DNA of 64,000 bases, taken from assembly GCF_902506425.1 (NCBI RefSeq), contig NZ_LR732469.1, forward strand, positions 310,001 through 374,000, given 5' to 3'. The notes beneath the pieces were generated by a model. It did no database searches. It worked only from the letters and a program-made list of their open reading frames with translations, and was not told the DNA's origin. The translations under genes were made by a program, and so were the position numbers. Numbering within the stretch: the stretch's first letter is position 1; every line of letters starts with the position of its first letter. This DNA comes from Novosphingobium sp. 9U (GTDB lineage Bacteria > Pseudomonadota > Alphaproteobacteria > Sphingomonadales > Sphingomonadaceae). Of this stretch, positions 9,276-19,077 are shown piece after piece.

Positions 9276-9459
9276 GTTCAGTTCCCGTCGGGATCGGTGG
9301 AGGCATGGTGTCCCTTTGCCTCCTGCGATCCTGACCGGTGCCGTTGCGGGGCCTCCCTGGCCCAGGGCGAGCCGGCTTTTCGCCGCCGTCCGGAACGCCC
9401 TTCCCTCACCCTGCCCCGGTGATGGACGCAACGGACTTACCTGGCGGCAGCCCGCTCGC

Positions 9460-9996
9460 TCAGGTCATCTTGTCGAAAATGCGCTGAAGCGATCGCATAT
9501 TGCGCGCCGTACCCTCGCACCCGAGCCGCCGGGCCATGAAAGGTCCGGTCAGCTTCGAGTTGCCGACTCCATCTACGAAATCGATGAAGAGCGCACGACC
9601 GCCGAGCGCAAGACGCTCTGGCCCGCGACTGGCTTGATCGGCCACCAACCGGTCAAACTGCGTGGGATCGGGCTGGCACGCCAGGAAGTGCGTGTGCACC
9701 AGGTTCTCGGCGCCGTCGGCACGGAAGGGATTGTCTTCGATCGCCGCGCGGATCTCTTCGGCCGTGCGAACGGCAACAAAGCTCTTCATGTCGAACCGGT
9801 CGCGCATCATGTGCGAGAACAGGTCCTCCAGCCCATCGGTGGGTCGATCGTCGAAGGAAAACAGCACGTTGCCGCTGGCGACCACCGTCTCCACGTCCTC
9901 GAACTCTTCGCGCTCGAAGGCATAGCGCAAGTCGGCCATCTTGAGCCGATTGCCGCCGACGTTGATGCTGCCGAACAGGGCGACGTAGCGGGTCAT
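9460..9996 (-). CDS. DUF1697 family protein
   Basis: The 178-residue product matches the DUF1697 family from end to end: MTRYVALFGSINVGGNRLKM, then ETVVASGNVLFS, and near the end ARNMRSLQRIFDK. The family is widespread and cytosolic and has no established biochemical function. GGAG lies upstream of the ATG. It stands between infB and rbfA where most genomes have no gene, and is separated from infB by two hairpins and a 35-residue open frame. Confidence 0.9.
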   Translation of the reverse strand: MTRYVALFGSINVGGNRLKMADLRYAFEREEFEDVETVVASGNVLFSFDDRPTDGLEDLFSHMMRDRFDMKSFVAVRTAEEIRAAIEDNPFRADGAENLVHTHFLACQPDPTQFDRLVADQASRGPERLALGGRALFIDFVDGVGNSKLTGPFMARRLGCEGTARNMRSLQRIFDKMT

Positions 9997-10169
9997 GTTC
10001 GCTCCAGGCGTTGAGGGGCGATGCGCGCTTGAAACGGAGGCATTTCAGGCGTATATGCTAGGACACTACGGTAACTTGCATCCAAATCATCTGCCAGGGC
10101 TCGGACGTTGCAGCGTCCGGGCCCTTTGCATTTTGGAGGGCGGCATTGCAGTGCCGATCTCCTCACTGG

Positions 10170-10277
10170 CTACTTGCGGCCAAGCTCGATGAGCTTGATC
10201 ACCAGGGTGACGAGCGCGAGCATGAGCGTCGCGACGCCAATCACCAGAATGACTACGGTATTTTGATCCAAAAACAT
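10170..10277 (-). CDS. 35-residue single-span membrane peptide
   Basis: An ATG at 10277 opens a 35-codon frame encoding MFLDQNTVVILVIGVATLM, then ALVTLVIKLIELGRK. It is one hydrophobic helix (about residues 7-28) with an acidic N-terminus and a basic C-terminus. Size and layout resemble the short holin-like toxin peptides, but no motif proves this. GGCAGGT lies just upstream of the ATG as the ribosome-binding site, and that sequence is the 3' arm of a strong hairpin (10279-10316). It lies between infB and DUF1697 on the same strand. The regular codon structure and good ribosome-binding site make it a likely real gene; its function is unknown. Confidence 0.6.
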   Translation of the reverse strand: MFLDQNTVVILVIGVATLMLALVTLVIKLIELGRK

Positions 10278-10278
10278 C

Positions 10279-10316
10279 ACCTGCCTTCCCGTCGCAAGTT
10301 GCGACAAGAGGCAGGT
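10279..10316 (-). promoter_or_regulatory. Hairpin covering the ribosome-binding site of the 35-residue peptide
   Basis: On the minus strand, ACCTGCC pairs with GGCAGGT seven to seven around an inner GTCGC/GCGAC stem. The 3' arm contains the only Shine-Dalgarno-like sequence and ends two bases before the ATG at 10277. Folded, the element would hide the start site. Confidence 0.6.
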
Positions 10317-10332
10317 TAGAGGATCCTGTTAC

Positions 10333-10367
10333 GGAGCGGGCCTTACAATCCTGTAAGCGCCCGCTCC
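10333..10367 (-). terminator. Hairpin after infB, probable terminator or attenuator
   Basis: GGAGCGGG and CCCGCTCC form an eight-pair outer stem with an inner TTACA/TGTAA pairing. It starts about ten bases beyond the infB stop. There is no T-run, so termination may be partial or Rho-assisted. Confidence 0.5.
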
Positions 10368-10375
10368 GACCCCGA

Positions 10376-13096
10376 TCACCCCACCGTACGATCGCGATGG
10401 CTCACCTCGAAGACTTCGAGCTGATCGCCCGCGCGGATGTCGTTGGTGTCGGCCAGGACCACACCGCACTCCATGCCCGCACGCACCTCGTCCACGTCGT
10501 CCTTGAAGCGGCGCAGCGACTGAATGGTCGTCGCCGAGACGATGACGTCGTTGCGGGTGAGACGCGCGTGGATGCCCTTGCGGATGAGGCCTTCCTGCAC
10601 CAGCAGGCCAGCGGCCTTGTCGCGCTTGCCGGCAGGGAACACCTGCTTGACCTCGGCGCGGCCGACAACGGTTTCGATGCGCTCCGGACCCCAAATGCCC
10701 GCCATCTGCTTGGCGACTTCGGCGGTCAGCTCGTAGATGATGTCGTAGTACATCATCGGCGTCTTGCTCTTCTCGATCTGCTCGCGCGCCTTGGCGTTCG
10801 GGCGGACGTTGAAGCCGACGATCGGCGCACCACTCGCCGCAGCCAACGTCACGTCGCTCTCGGTGATCGCACCCACGCCGGAGCTGAGCACGCGCACCTT
10901 GATCTCGTCGTTCGACAGGGCATGCAGCGCCTGGTTGATCGCCTCGACCGAACCCTGCACGTCGGCCTTGATGACCACCGGGTACTCGATGACGTTCTGC
11001 TTGGCGGTGAGTGCCGAGAACATCGTGTCGAGGCTGGCCGGCGCGGTCGCCGTGCGCTTGGCCGTCGCCTGTTCCTGGCGATAGGCCGAAACCTCGCGGG
11101 CACGCTGCTCGCTATCCACCACCGACAGGACATCGCCCGCCATCGGCACGCCGCCCAGGCCCAGGACCTCGACCGGCAGCGCCGGCGGCGCTTCCTTCAC
11201 CTGGCGGCCCTTGTCGTCGAGCATCGCACGCACGCGCCCGCTCTCCGAGCCGACGACGAAGATGTCGCCGACCTTCAGCGTGCCGCGCTTCACCAGCACG
11301 GTCGCCAGCGGCCCCTTGCCCTTGTCGAGCTTGGCTTCGATAACGGTCGCCTCGGCGTCGCGGTTGGGGTTGGCGCGCAGTTCGAGCAGTTCTGCCTGCA
11401 GCAGGATCTTCTCGACCAGTTCATCAAGGCCCAGGCCGGTCTTGGCCGAGACTTCCACGTCCTGCACGTCGCCCGACATCTCCTCGACCACGACCTCATG
11501 CTCGAGCAGGCGCTCGCGAACGCGCTGGGCATTGGCCTCGGGCTTGTCGATCTTGTTGATCGCGACGATCATCGGCACGCCAGCCGCGCGGGTGTGGCGG
11601 ATCGCCTCAACGGTCTGCGGCATGATGCCATCGTCGGCCGCGACCACCAGCACCACGATGTCCGTGACATTGGCACCGCGCATGCGCATCTGCGTGAACG
11701 CGGCGTGTCCGGGCGTATCGAGGAAGGTGACGAGGTCGCCGCCCTTGGTCTTGATCTGGTAGGCGCCCATGTGCTGGGTGATGCCACCCGCCTCGCCACG
11801 CACCACGTCGGTGCCACGCAATGCGTCAAGCAGCGAGGTCTTGCCGTGATCGACGTGGCCCATGATCGTGACGACCGGCGGACGCGTGACCAGCGACTCC
11901 TCGGCATCGACATCCACCGATGCGTCGATGTCGACATCACTCTCGGACACGCGCTGGATGTTGTGGCCGAACTCGGTCACCAGCAGCTCGGCGGTATCCT
12001 GGTCGATCGTCTGGTTGACGGTGACCATCATGCCCATCTTGAACATCGCCTTCACGAGGTCGGCGCCCTTCTCGGCCATGCGGTTGGCGAGTTCCTGGAC
12101 GGTGATGCCTTCCGGCACCACGACATCGCGGACCTGCTTCTCGCGCGGCTGCGACTTGCCGCCGAAGTGGGTACGACGCTCCTTCTCGCGAGCCCGCTTC
12201 AGCGCGGCGAGGCTGCGGGCGCGGGCGCCTTCATCCTCGTTGAGGGCGCGCGTGACGGTGAGCTTGCCGGACTGGCGGCGGTCGGCGCCGCCAGCACTCT
12301 TGTTGCGGTCGCCCGGACGTGCCGGGGCTGGCGGCGGAGCGCCCTTCTTCGCGTCGATCTTCTTGGCTGCGGAAGAACCTGCACCGGCTGCCGAGGATGC
12401 CACGGGCGAGCCGCTGGCCGCGGTCGCGGGCTCGGCGCGACGAATCGGCTCGGGGCGCTGCACGGGCGTGAAGCGGCGCGGCGCGGGGGTCACTTCGGGC
12501 GCAGGTTCAGGCGCACGCGCTTCCGGCTGAGCAGAAGGTGCCTCGGCAACCGGCTCAGGCGCCGCAGCGGCAGCTTCCACCGGAGCGGCTTCGCTCACCG
12601 CGGCCGGCGCTTCGACCGACTCCTCAGCGACGGGAGCGGGTGCGGGAGCCGGGGCTGCAGCCGCCGCAGCAGCCTCTGCCTCGGCGCGGCGGTTGTCCTC
12701 GGCACGGCGGGCCTCTTCGGCGATCGCACGGGCGCGCTCGTCCGCCTCGCGGCGGCGACCTTCCTCGGCAACGCGCAGCCGATCTTCCTCGGCCTCACGC
12801 TGCAGACGCGCGACGCGCTCCTGTGGCGTTTCGCCTGCGGGAGCCGGACGCGCCGCGACGGGCGGCGGTGGCGGCGCGACGGGCGCCGGTGCCGGTTCGG
12901 GCGCGGCCACGACGGGTTCGGGCGCACGAGTCTCGGCCTCGCCCGGACGGCCCAGCACCTTGCGGCGCTTCACCTCGACCACGACCTTATTGGTCCGGCC
13001 GTGGCTGAAGGTCTGCTTGACCTCGCCGGCCTCGACCGACCGCTTGAGTCCAAGCGGCTTGCGTCCGAGGGTAGGCTTGTTGTCGGTCTCGCTCAT
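10376..13096 (-). CDS. infB: Translation initiation factor IF-2
   Basis: IF2 is the GTPase that places fMet-tRNA in the P site and joins the subunits. The 906-residue product has the long Ala/Pro/Glu/Arg-rich N-terminal region typical of alphaproteobacteria (about 45-300, including [18 protein letters not shown]), an IF2-N motif, and the G domain from about residue 405 with [20 protein letters not shown] and NKID. Domains II to IV follow, ending in [13 protein letters not shown]. It starts 22 bases after ylxR and is the last gene of rimP-nusA-ylxR-infB before a hairpin. The Ala/Pro-rich part is of low complexity and probably disordered. Confidence 0.98.
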   Translation of the reverse strand: MSETDNKPTLGRKPLGLKRSVEAGEVKQTFSHGRTNKVVVEVKRRKVLGRPGEAETRAPEPVVAAPEPAPAPVAPPPPPVAARPAPAGETPQERVARLQREAEEDRLRVAEEGRRREADERARAIAEEARRAEDNRRAEAEAAAAAAAPAPAPAPVAEESVEAPAAVSEAAPVEAAAAAPEPVAEAPSAQPEARAPEPAPEVTPAPRRFTPVQRPEPIRRAEPATAASGSPVASSAAGAGSSAAKKIDAKKGAPPPAPARPGDRNKSAGGADRRQSGKLTVTRALNEDEGARARSLAALKRAREKERRTHFGGKSQPREKQVRDVVVPEGITVQELANRMAEKGADLVKAMFKMGMMVTVNQTIDQDTAELLVTEFGHNIQRVSESDVDIDASVDVDAEESLVTRPPVVTIMGHVDHGKTSLLDALRGTDVVRGEAGGITQHMGAYQIKTKGGDLVTFLDTPGHAAFTQMRMRGANVTDIVVLVVAADDGIMPQTVEAIRHTRAAGVPMIVAINKIDKPEANAQRVRERLLEHEVVVEEMSGDVQDVEVSAKTGLGLDELVEKILLQAELLELRANPNRDAEATVIEAKLDKGKGPLATVLVKRGTLKVGDIFVVGSESGRVRAMLDDKGRQVKEAPPALPVEVLGLGGVPMAGDVLSVVDSEQRAREVSAYRQEQATAKRTATAPASLDTMFSALTAKQNVIEYPVVIKADVQGSVEAINQALHALSNDEIKVRVLSSGVGAITESDVTLAAASGAPIVGFNVRPNAKAREQIEKSKTPMMYYDIIYELTAEVAKQMAGIWGPERIETVVGRAEVKQVFPAGKRDKAAGLLVQEGLIRKGIHARLTRNDVIVSATTIQSLRRFKDDVDEVRAGMECGVVLADTNDIRAGDQLEVFEVSHRDRTVG

Positions 13097-13118
13097 AAGT
13101 CTCTATTCGCCCTTCGAA

Positions 13119-13871
13119 TCAATTCGTCGTTGCGGCCGAAGGTGCGGCTTGCGCCGGCCCTTGGCCTCCATCAGCTTCAGTGCCAGCCGCTACGGCCTGC
13201 CCTCGGAAATGCAGCAGGCGCTGCAGCGGCGCGGCGACTCTCTCGGCCGCTTTGCTATCTGCCAGCGCCAAGTGAACGACGTTGTCGCGGCCCAATGCCA
13301 CAGACAGCGCCGCTCGGTCCAGTGGCAACACCGTCCCTCTAAGCCCGCTTCCTTCCGCGTCGCTGCCCACGCGCCAGGCCTGGTCCAGCTTGCGCGAACC
13401 ATCCTCGGCAGCGTCGGCGGCATGCGCCAACCAGCGCACTTTGCCGTTACGCGCGTTCTCCGCGATCCGGTCGGAACCGACTAGCAGCCGCCCTGACTTG
13501 GTCTCGAGACCCAGCCGATCGGTGAACGCACGCACGAGAGCGGTATCGATCCGCTCGGCCAGATCTTCGGGGATGGTGAGCGGTGTGCCGTCCAGGGACT
13601 TGCCAAAGGCCCGCAGCAGCGCCCCCTTTAGTTTGCCCTTCGCCTGTGCTTTTTCAAGGTCTTGGCGTGAAACGCCGATCCATGCGCCGCGCCCTGGGGC
13701 ACGCGCATGTACATCGGGCAGCACCACGCAGGCGCCATCCGGGCCGGGCGGGGACACCGCCAGCCGGATGAGCGCATCGCGCGGCGCCGCTTCGCCGGAG
13801 AGGATGCAAGTCCTCTCCGGTCCTTCACGGGAACTGTCGGAACCTAGGCGATCATTGTGAGGAATCCGCAT
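13119..13871 (-). CDS. ylxR: YlxR (DUF448) RNA-binding protein with C-terminal L7Ae-like domain
   Basis: The N-terminal part (about 12-95) is a DUF448/YlxR domain with PERTCILSGEAAPRDALIRLAV and GRGAWIGVSRQDLEKA. YlxR is a small nucleic-acid-binding protein encoded between nusA and infB in many genomes; links to RNase P and to transcription have been reported in Firmicutes. The C-terminal half (about 115-215, LVGSDRIAENARNGKVRWL) looks like the ribosomal L7Ae-type fold that is fused to YlxR in alphaproteobacteria. ATG 13871 is chosen because GAGGAGG lies eight bases ahead; it overlaps the nusA end by 20 bases, implying coupling. Length is 250 residues. Confidence 0.9.
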   Translation of the reverse strand: MRIPHNDRLGSDSSREGPERTCILSGEAAPRDALIRLAVSPPGPDGACVVLPDVHARAPGRGAWIGVSRQDLEKAQAKGKLKGALLRAFGKSLDGTPLTIPEDLAERIDTALVRAFTDRLGLETKSGRLLVGSDRIAENARNGKVRWLAHAADAAEDGSRKLDQAWRVGSDAEGSGLRGTVLPLDRAALSVALGRDNVVHLALADSKAAERVAAPLQRLLHFRGQAVAAGTEADGGQGPAQAAPSAATTN

Positions 13872-15486
13872 CGGCGGCCTCCTCAATAGCGGGCTCTGCG
13901 GCTTCCGGCTCGTCTTCGAACCAGTGCGCGCGCGCGGCCATGATGATCTCGTTGCCCTGCTCTTCGTTCAGGCCGTATTCGCCCAGAACGCCGCCCTTGT
14001 CCTCGTCGCGAGCGCGCCGATTAACGGTGCCATCGCGGCGGCGCTGCTCCTGCCGCTTCTTGGCGATCAGTTCGTCGGTGGCGAGGTCGGCCACGTCGTC
14101 CAACGTCTTGAGGCCCGCCTTGCCCAGCGTGACCAGCATCGCTTCGGTCAGGTGCGGCAGCTCGGCCAACGCGTCCTCCACGCCCAGCGCCCGGCGCTGT
14201 TCGCGGTAGGCTTCCTCGCGGCGCTCCAGCGCTTCCTGCGCACGGCTCTGCAGCTCCTCGGCCAGCTCCTCATCGAAGCCTTCGATGTTGGCGAGCTCGG
14301 CGACGTCGATGTAGGCCACTTCCTCCATCTCGCTGAAGCCTTCGGCCACGAGCAACTGCGACAGCGTCTCGTCGACGTCGAGCTCTTCCTCGAACATCTT
14401 GGAGCGCTCGACGAATTCCTTCTGGCGCTTCTCCGAGCTCTCCTGCTCGGTCATGATGTCGATCTGCGAGCCGGTCAGCTGTGATGCGAGGCGCACGTTC
14501 TGGCCGCGGCGGCCGATCGCCAGCGACAGCTGATCGTCAGGCACCACCACTTCGATTCGGTTCTCTTCCTCGTCGATGACGACGCGGCTGACGGTCGCGG
14601 GCTGGAGACCGTTCACCACGAAGGTCGCGGTGTCCTCGCTCCACGGAATGATGTCGATCTTCTCGCCCTGCAGCTCCTGCACGACGGCCTGGACGCGGCT
14701 TCCCTTCATGCCGACACAGGCGCCGACGGGGTCGATCGAGTGATCGTGGCTGATCACGCCGATCTTGGCGCGCGAGCCCGGATCGCGAGCGGCGGCCTTG
14801 ATCTCGATGATGCCGTCGTAGATCTCGGGCACTTCCTGCGCGAACAGCTTCTTCATGAACTCAGGGTGCGCTCGGCTGAGGAAGATCTGCGGACCGCGGT
14901 TCTGGCGCTCGACCTTGAGCACGATGGCGCGGACACGCTCGCCGACCCGGGCCGCTTCGCGCGGGATCTGCTGGTCGCGGCGGATCACGCCTTCGGCACG
15001 GCCAAGGTTGACGATGACATGGCCGAACTCGACCGACTTAATCACGCCGGTGATGATCTCGCCTGCGCGGTCCTTAAACTCTTCGTACTGGCGCTCACGC
15101 TCGGCATCGCGGACCTTCTGGAAGATCACCTGCTTGGCCGATTGGGCGTCGATACGGCCGAGATCTACGGGTGGCAGCGGGTCGACGATGAAGTCACCCA
15201 GCTTGGCGTTCTTGTCGAGCTTCTGGGCGGCCGCGAGATCGACCTGCTTGAAGTAATCCTCGACCTCCTCGACCACTTCGACGACGCGCCACAGGCGCAG
15301 ATCGCCAGTGCGCGGATCGAGCTTGGCGCGGATGTCGTTCTCGGCGCCGTAGCGGTTGCGCGCCGACTTCTGGATCGCCTCTTCCATCGCCTCGATGACG
15401 ATGGACTTGTCGATCATCTTTTCCGACGCGACCGAATTGGCGATCGCGATCAGCTCGGCGCGGTTGGCGGAAATCGCACTGGCCAT
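13852..15486 (-). CDS. nusA: Transcription termination/antitermination factor NusA
   Basis: NusA binds RNA polymerase and nascent RNA, modulating pausing, termination and rRNA antitermination. The 544-residue product has the NTD ([18 protein letters not shown]), an S1 domain (about 135-200, [21 protein letters not shown]), two KH domains (about 230-345) and two acidic helix-hairpin repeats in the C-terminal region, followed by a [17 protein letters not shown] tail. ATG 15486 fits the family start and has AGGAAG ahead; an upstream frame extension is ignored. It begins four bases after the rimP stop and overlaps ylxR. Confidence 0.98.
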   Translation of the reverse strand: MASAISANRAELIAIANSVASEKMIDKSIVIEAMEEAIQKSARNRYGAENDIRAKLDPRTGDLRLWRVVEVVEEVEDYFKQVDLAAAQKLDKNAKLGDFIVDPLPPVDLGRIDAQSAKQVIFQKVRDAERERQYEEFKDRAGEIITGVIKSVEFGHVIVNLGRAEGVIRRDQQIPREAARVGERVRAIVLKVERQNRGPQIFLSRAHPEFMKKLFAQEVPEIYDGIIEIKAAARDPGSRAKIGVISHDHSIDPVGACVGMKGSRVQAVVQELQGEKIDIIPWSEDTATFVVNGLQPATVSRVVIDEEENRIEVVVPDDQLSLAIGRRGQNVRLASQLTGSQIDIMTEQESSEKRQKEFVERSKMFEEELDVDETLSQLLVAEGFSEMEEVAYIDVAELANIEGFDEELAEELQSRAQEALERREEAYREQRRALGVEDALAELPHLTEAMLVTLGKAGLKTLDDVADLATDELIAKKRQEQRRRDGTVNRRARDEDKGGVLGEYGLNEEQGNEIIMAARAHWFEDEPEAAEPAIEEAADADSSQ

Positions 15487-15490
15487 GGGA

Positions 15491-16063
15491 TTAGTCTTCC
15501 TGTTCCTCAAGAATTTCGTCAGCGCCCTCGATCTCGATCGGGCGGGTAGCGGCGATCAGCTTGTCCGTTAGGATCAGCCGAGCGGATTGCACATTGGAAA
15601 GCGGGAACGTGACCCGGCCCGACTTGCGATCGTCGAACAGCACGGTGTCGCCCTCGAGCCCGGCCAGATCGCCGTGCAGCGCCTTGCGGTTCTCCGCGAC
15701 CGGCTCGACCAAGTTCACCTTGGCCTCGTGACCTGCCCAGTTGATCCAGTCCTTGGGGCGAGTCAGCGGACGGTCGATCCCCGGTGAGCTGACCTCGAGG
15801 CGATAGGCCTCCTCGATCAGCGCTTCACCGGCTTCCTCAAGCTCATCGAACTTATCGGAGATGCGATGCGAGAGAGTGGCGCAATCGTCGAGCACGAGCT
15901 GTCCGGTCTTCGGGTCCTCGGCCATGATCTGCAGCGCGATTTCCCCGCCCGACTCCGTCTCGCCAACTTCGCTCTTGCCGAAGATTCGCACGCGCACGAG
16001 ATCGAAGCCAAGGGCTTGCACCTCTGGCTCGACGACCTGTGTGATCCGCGTGATATCGGTCAA
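15491..16063 (-). CDS. rimP: Ribosome maturation factor RimP
   Basis: RimP assists early 30S assembly. The product has the family core: VVEPEVQALGFDLVRVRIFG, DDCATLSHRISD, and YRLEVSSPGIDRPLTRPKDW. The start is uncertain. TTG 16063 is preferred because GGAG stands seven bases ahead and it gives the usual length (190 residues). An upstream ATG at 16141 would add 26 Arg/Ala-rich residues that do not look like the family. It is the first gene of rimP-nusA-ylxR-infB and is preceded by a plausible housekeeping promoter. Confidence 0.93.
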   Translation of the reverse strand: MTDITRITQVVEPEVQALGFDLVRVRIFGKSEVGETESGGEIALQIMAEDPKTGQLVLDDCATLSHRISDKFDELEEAGEALIEEAYRLEVSSPGIDRPLTRPKDWINWAGHEAKVNLVEPVAENRKALHGDLAGLEGDTVLFDDRKSGRVTFPLSNVQSARLILTDKLIAATRPIEIEGADEILEEQED

Positions 16064-16162
16064 ATTGTCAGCTCCGGTTTGCCGGACATCAGGCAAGGCA
16101 GTTTCGCGCCGGCCCCTTGCGGCGCCAGCCCGATCTTGCATTACCAATGTCGGGATGCGGGC

Positions 16163-16191
16163 TACTTAGTCCTTCGCCCCGGCGAAAGCAA
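16163..16191 (-). promoter_or_regulatory. Putative housekeeping promoter of rimP operon
   Basis: On the minus strand, TTGCTT (16186-16191) and TAAGTA (16163-16168) are separated by 17 bases and lie about 100 bases ahead of the chosen rimP start. The fit is moderate and based on sequence only. Confidence 0.4.
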
Positions 16192-16304
16192 GTGCATGGT
16201 TCATGCCATGCAGATTAGAGCCGCAGACCACACAGGCTTCGACCTGCCGCCATGGACAGCGATCCTGCGCGCATCTAGGTAATCTGCGCGATACCGAGGA
16301 CGCC

Positions 16305-17456
16305 ATGATCCGACTGAAACACTTCGTGGCCGCCACAAGCGCAAGCCTCGCCTTGGCTGCTGCGACAACGGCGGCGCCACCAAGTCACGCGCGGGCGGGG
16401 CCGACGGAGTCCGAAGCCAAGCTGCTGAAGGTGGCGTTCATCGGTGGCTCGATCACCGAAGGCGCATTTTCCAGCGTTCCTGCCAAAAGCTATGCCGGAC
16501 TGGTCAGCAGTTGGCTGGGTACGCGCAATTGTAAGGTGGAGGCCCGCAACCTCAGCCTTGGGGGCACAGGGTCCGAGTTCGGCGCCTACCGCGCCAGCCA
16601 TGACCTCGCCGGGTTCGCGCCCGACCTCGCCTTCATCGAATTTGCGGTCAACGATGCCGGCAATGCCAGGCCCGCCATGTTCGCACACATCGACGCCATC
16701 GTCTTCAAGCTGCGCCAGGCGAACCCGCGCGTGAAGATCGTGTATCTATCCACCACGGACATTCGCGAGGAGGCCGAGCGCCGCGCGGGTCGGAGGGCAA
16801 GGTGGGTCGAGGATTCGGCAGCGGCCGCAGCCTTCGAAGGCCTGCAGTACATCGACGTCGGCGCGAGGCTCTGGGTGAAGGTCATCGCCGGCGCACCGGT
16901 AGCGACGTACATGAGCGATGTCGTTCACCCCAACGATTCCGGGCACCAGCTCTACTTCGAAGCGATCCGCGACGCGCTGGATTCGACCATCCCGCTCGCC
17001 ACGCAGCCGCGTGTGACCAGCTCGAGGCTGATCGGGCAGAGCAAGCTCGACACCGCGCGTCTAGAGCGGGGTTCGTTGGCCACCGGTTGCCGTCCAGGCA
17101 CGCTCGCGCTCAAGTACATGGATGCGGCGCTGACCTGCGACCAGGGTGACAGCTTCACCTACACTTTCACCGGCACCACGATTGGGCTGCTCAAGGCCGA
17201 AGTGCGCGACGGGGGGCGCCTGGCCTGCACGATCGACGGCGGCAACCCGACCACGGCAGATTTCTACAGCGACGCCACCCACATCTACGAGCGGCCCTTC
17301 CCGCTGTTCCTCTACCACAACCTGCCGTCCGGCCAGCACACACTCGCCTGCCGCGTGACCGGTGAGACGATCAGCCTGCCGCAGGGCACATCCACCGGGC
17401 ACAAGGTGACCGTCGGCTATTTCATGGTCAGCGACGAGCGACCGGTTACTCTGTGA
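16305..17456 (+). CDS. Secreted SGNH/GDSL-family hydrolase
   Basis: The 383-residue product begins with a signal peptide (MIRLKHFVAATSASLALAAA, cleavage probably near HARA at about residue 31). The SGNH blocks are clear: FIGGSITEGA with the catalytic serine, the glycine block NLSLGGTGS, FAVNDAG with the asparagine, and SDVVHPNDSGH supplying Asp and His. Residues after about 230 form a second, beta-rich domain (YTFTGTTIGLLKAEV, HTLACRVTGE) resembling accessory domains of carbohydrate esterases. A periplasmic or extracellular deacetylase or esterase acting on glycans is likely; the substrate is unknown. GAGG precedes ATG 16305. It is divergent from the rimP operon and convergent with pspF. Confidence 0.85.
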   Translation: MIRLKHFVAATSASLALAAATTAAPPSHARAGPTESEAKLLKVAFIGGSITEGAFSSVPAKSYAGLVSSWLGTRNCKVEARNLSLGGTGSEFGAYRASHDLAGFAPDLAFIEFAVNDAGNARPAMFAHIDAIVFKLRQANPRVKIVYLSTTDIREEAERRAGRRARWVEDSAAAAAFEGLQYIDVGARLWVKVIAGAPVATYMSDVVHPNDSGHQLYFEAIRDALDSTIPLATQPRVTSSRLIGQSKLDTARLERGSLATGCRPGTLALKYMDAALTCDQGDSFTYTFTGTTIGLLKAEVRDGGRLACTIDGGNPTTADFYSDATHIYERPFPLFLYHNLPSGQHTLACRVTGETISLPQGTSTGHKVTVGYFMVSDERPVTL

Positions 17457-17500
17457 CGGGTGAGTGGTGGCTGGCGCGGCCGACGAACGGCTAAGCCCGC

Positions 17501-18514
17501 TCAACCCGGCGCAGTCAGTCCATGCTTGCGCAGGCAATGCCGCAGCTGATCGTAAGTAAGGCCGAGCGCGCCTGCGGTCCGCCGCTGGTTCCAGCGGTGC
17601 CGCTCCAGTGCTGCCGAGACCAGCGCGCGCTCGTGCTCCTCCACCGCAGCGCGCAAGTCGCTGACCGTCGGCGAAGGAGGAGTAATCGCTGCGGCCAAGG
17701 TCGGCTCCGATGTCGCCACGTCGACTTGTTCGCGCGGTGCCCAGATGCTTTCGAACGGATTGAACACGATCTGCGCGATCGGGCGTTCCTGATCGTCCCA
17801 GCGGTAGACCGCGCGCTCGATCACGTTGCGCAGCTCGCGCACATTGCCGGGCCAGGCATAGGCTTCCAGCGCATCGGCTGCGGCTTGCGTGAAGCCGGGC
17901 CAGTGGTCCCAGCCGAGCTCGGTCGCCATGCGTCTGCCATAGTATTCCGAGAGCTCGGCGACGTCGCCTTCGCGCGCGCGCAACGGCGGCAGGGTAATCA
18001 CCTCGAAGCTCAGCCGGTCGAGCAGGTCGGCCCGGAACCGCCCCTCCGCCGCGGCACGCGGGAGATCGGCATTGGTCGCGCCCACGATCCGCACGTCGAC
18101 TTGCACCGGGCGCGACGAGCCGATGCGCGTGACCTCGCCATACTCGACCGCGCGCAACAGCCGCTCCTGGGCCGCCATCGACAGCGTGCCCAACTCGTCG
18201 AGGAACAACGTGCCCTTGTCCGCCTCCTCGAAGCGCCCCATTCGCGCCCGGGTGGCGCCGGTGAAGGCACCAGCCTCATGGCCGAACAGTTCAGCTTCGA
18301 TCAGCGTCTCGGGTAGAGCCGCGCAGTTGAGCGTCACCAGCGGCTCACCCCAACGCGCGCTAAGGCGGTGCAGGCGTTGGGCGATCAGCTCCTTGCCGGT
18401 ACCTCGCTCGCCGATGACCAGCACCGGTCGCCCGGTCGAAGCCGCTCGAGAGGCGCGCTCGACCGCATCGAGAAAAGGTGTGGACTGCCCGATGAACTGA
18501 AAGTCGCGCTCCAT
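17501..18514 (-). CDS. pspF: Sigma-54 enhancer-binding activator of the psp operon
   Basis: PspF is the AAA+ activator that drives sigma-54 transcription of psp genes and is inhibited by PspA. The product (337 residues) lacks an N-terminal receiver domain, as PspF does. It has Walker A GERGTGKE, the sigma-54 loop GAFTGA, Walker B GTLFLDELG, the arginine-finger region and a C-terminal Fis-type helix-turn-helix (RRTAGALGLTYDQLRHCL). ATG 18514 gives the usual start MERDFQFIGQS; upstream codons belong to the shared intergenic region. It is divergent from the psp genes, with the sigma-54 promoter 100 bases away, so its binding sites should lie between. Confidence 0.95.
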   Translation of the reverse strand: MERDFQFIGQSTPFLDAVERASRAASTGRPVLVIGERGTGKELIAQRLHRLSARWGEPLVTLNCAALPETLIEAELFGHEAGAFTGATRARMGRFEEADKGTLFLDELGTLSMAAQERLLRAVEYGEVTRIGSSRPVQVDVRIVGATNADLPRAAAEGRFRADLLDRLSFEVITLPPLRAREGDVAELSEYYGRRMATELGWDHWPGFTQAAADALEAYAWPGNVRELRNVIERAVYRWDDQERPIAQIVFNPFESIWAPREQVDVATSEPTLAAAITPPSPTVSDLRAAVEEHERALVSAALERHRWNQRRTAGALGLTYDQLRHCLRKHGLTAPG

Positions 18515-18613
18515 ACCACGAGTTAGCGAAATTTCCCGAACTTTGGCAATACCGGAAGGTCTGCAAGCCACACCTTAGCCACGAACCTCAGGTTTCCTGC
18601 GCCTGCGCGAGTT

Positions 18614-18630
18614 TGGCACGGCGCTTGCGA
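18614..18630 (+). promoter_or_regulatory. Sigma-54 (-24/-12) promoter of the psp operon
   Basis: TGGCAC (18614-18619), five bases, then TTGCG (18625-18629) with exactly ten bases between the invariant GG and GC. This matches the sigma-54 consensus TGGCAC-N5-TTGC. It lies between divergent pspF and the first psp gene at 18677, giving an expected start near 18640. Confidence 0.9.
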
Positions 18631-18676
18631 AGCTGTGGGCACTACCAAGGCTCAGGCTCAGGCAAGGACGAGACCC

Positions 18677-18862
18677 ATGTTTTTCCGCAACGACGCACCC
18701 GCCGGCAAGTTCGCCCGCTCCAAGCTGGACGCCGCGATCCTCGCCAGCGTGCTTGCAATGGGCACGCTCAACCTGCTGGTCATGGCGGACCAGATCGGCA
18801 TCCCCAAGGCCTATGCAGCCTCCAGCTGCCGCTGCGCCCCGGCGGGCATCGCGCTGGCATGA
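18677..18862 (+). CDS. Small single-span membrane protein, first gene after psp promoter
   Basis: The 61-residue product starts [18 protein letters not shown] and has one hydrophobic stretch at about 18-37 ([17 protein letters not shown]), ending in a Ser/Cys/Ala-rich tail [18 protein letters not shown] stands before the ATG. It is the first frame after the sigma-54 promoter and before pspA, so it should be induced with the psp response. I do not recognise a family. The spacing and codon pattern support a real gene, possibly an extra envelope-stress effector or regulator. Confidence 0.7.
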   Translation: MFFRNDAPAGKFARSKLDAAILASVLAMGTLNLLVMADQIGIPKAYAASSCRCAPAGIALA

Positions 18863-19077
18863 CCCGGCTTGATGCGGAGATCGCCGGGCTGCGCGGGCAG
18901 CGTCAGGCGCTGCCTGCTCCCCTGCTGACGCTCGATGGCCTGGATGAGTCCAGCTCGACCGAATCCGGCGCGAGCGAACCCGGCTCGACGTGGGGAACCT
19001 CCAAGGCGTACTATCATCATCAAGGCGACCAGCCCTTCCAAGGCGGCCGTCACACGATCAGAAAGGCACCCTCTTCG

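Noticed and set aside
10397..13342. A 981-codon open frame antisense to infB
   Set aside because: It mirrors infB codon structure in high-GC DNA, its product is His/Arg/Leu-rich without domains, and infB is certain on the other strand.
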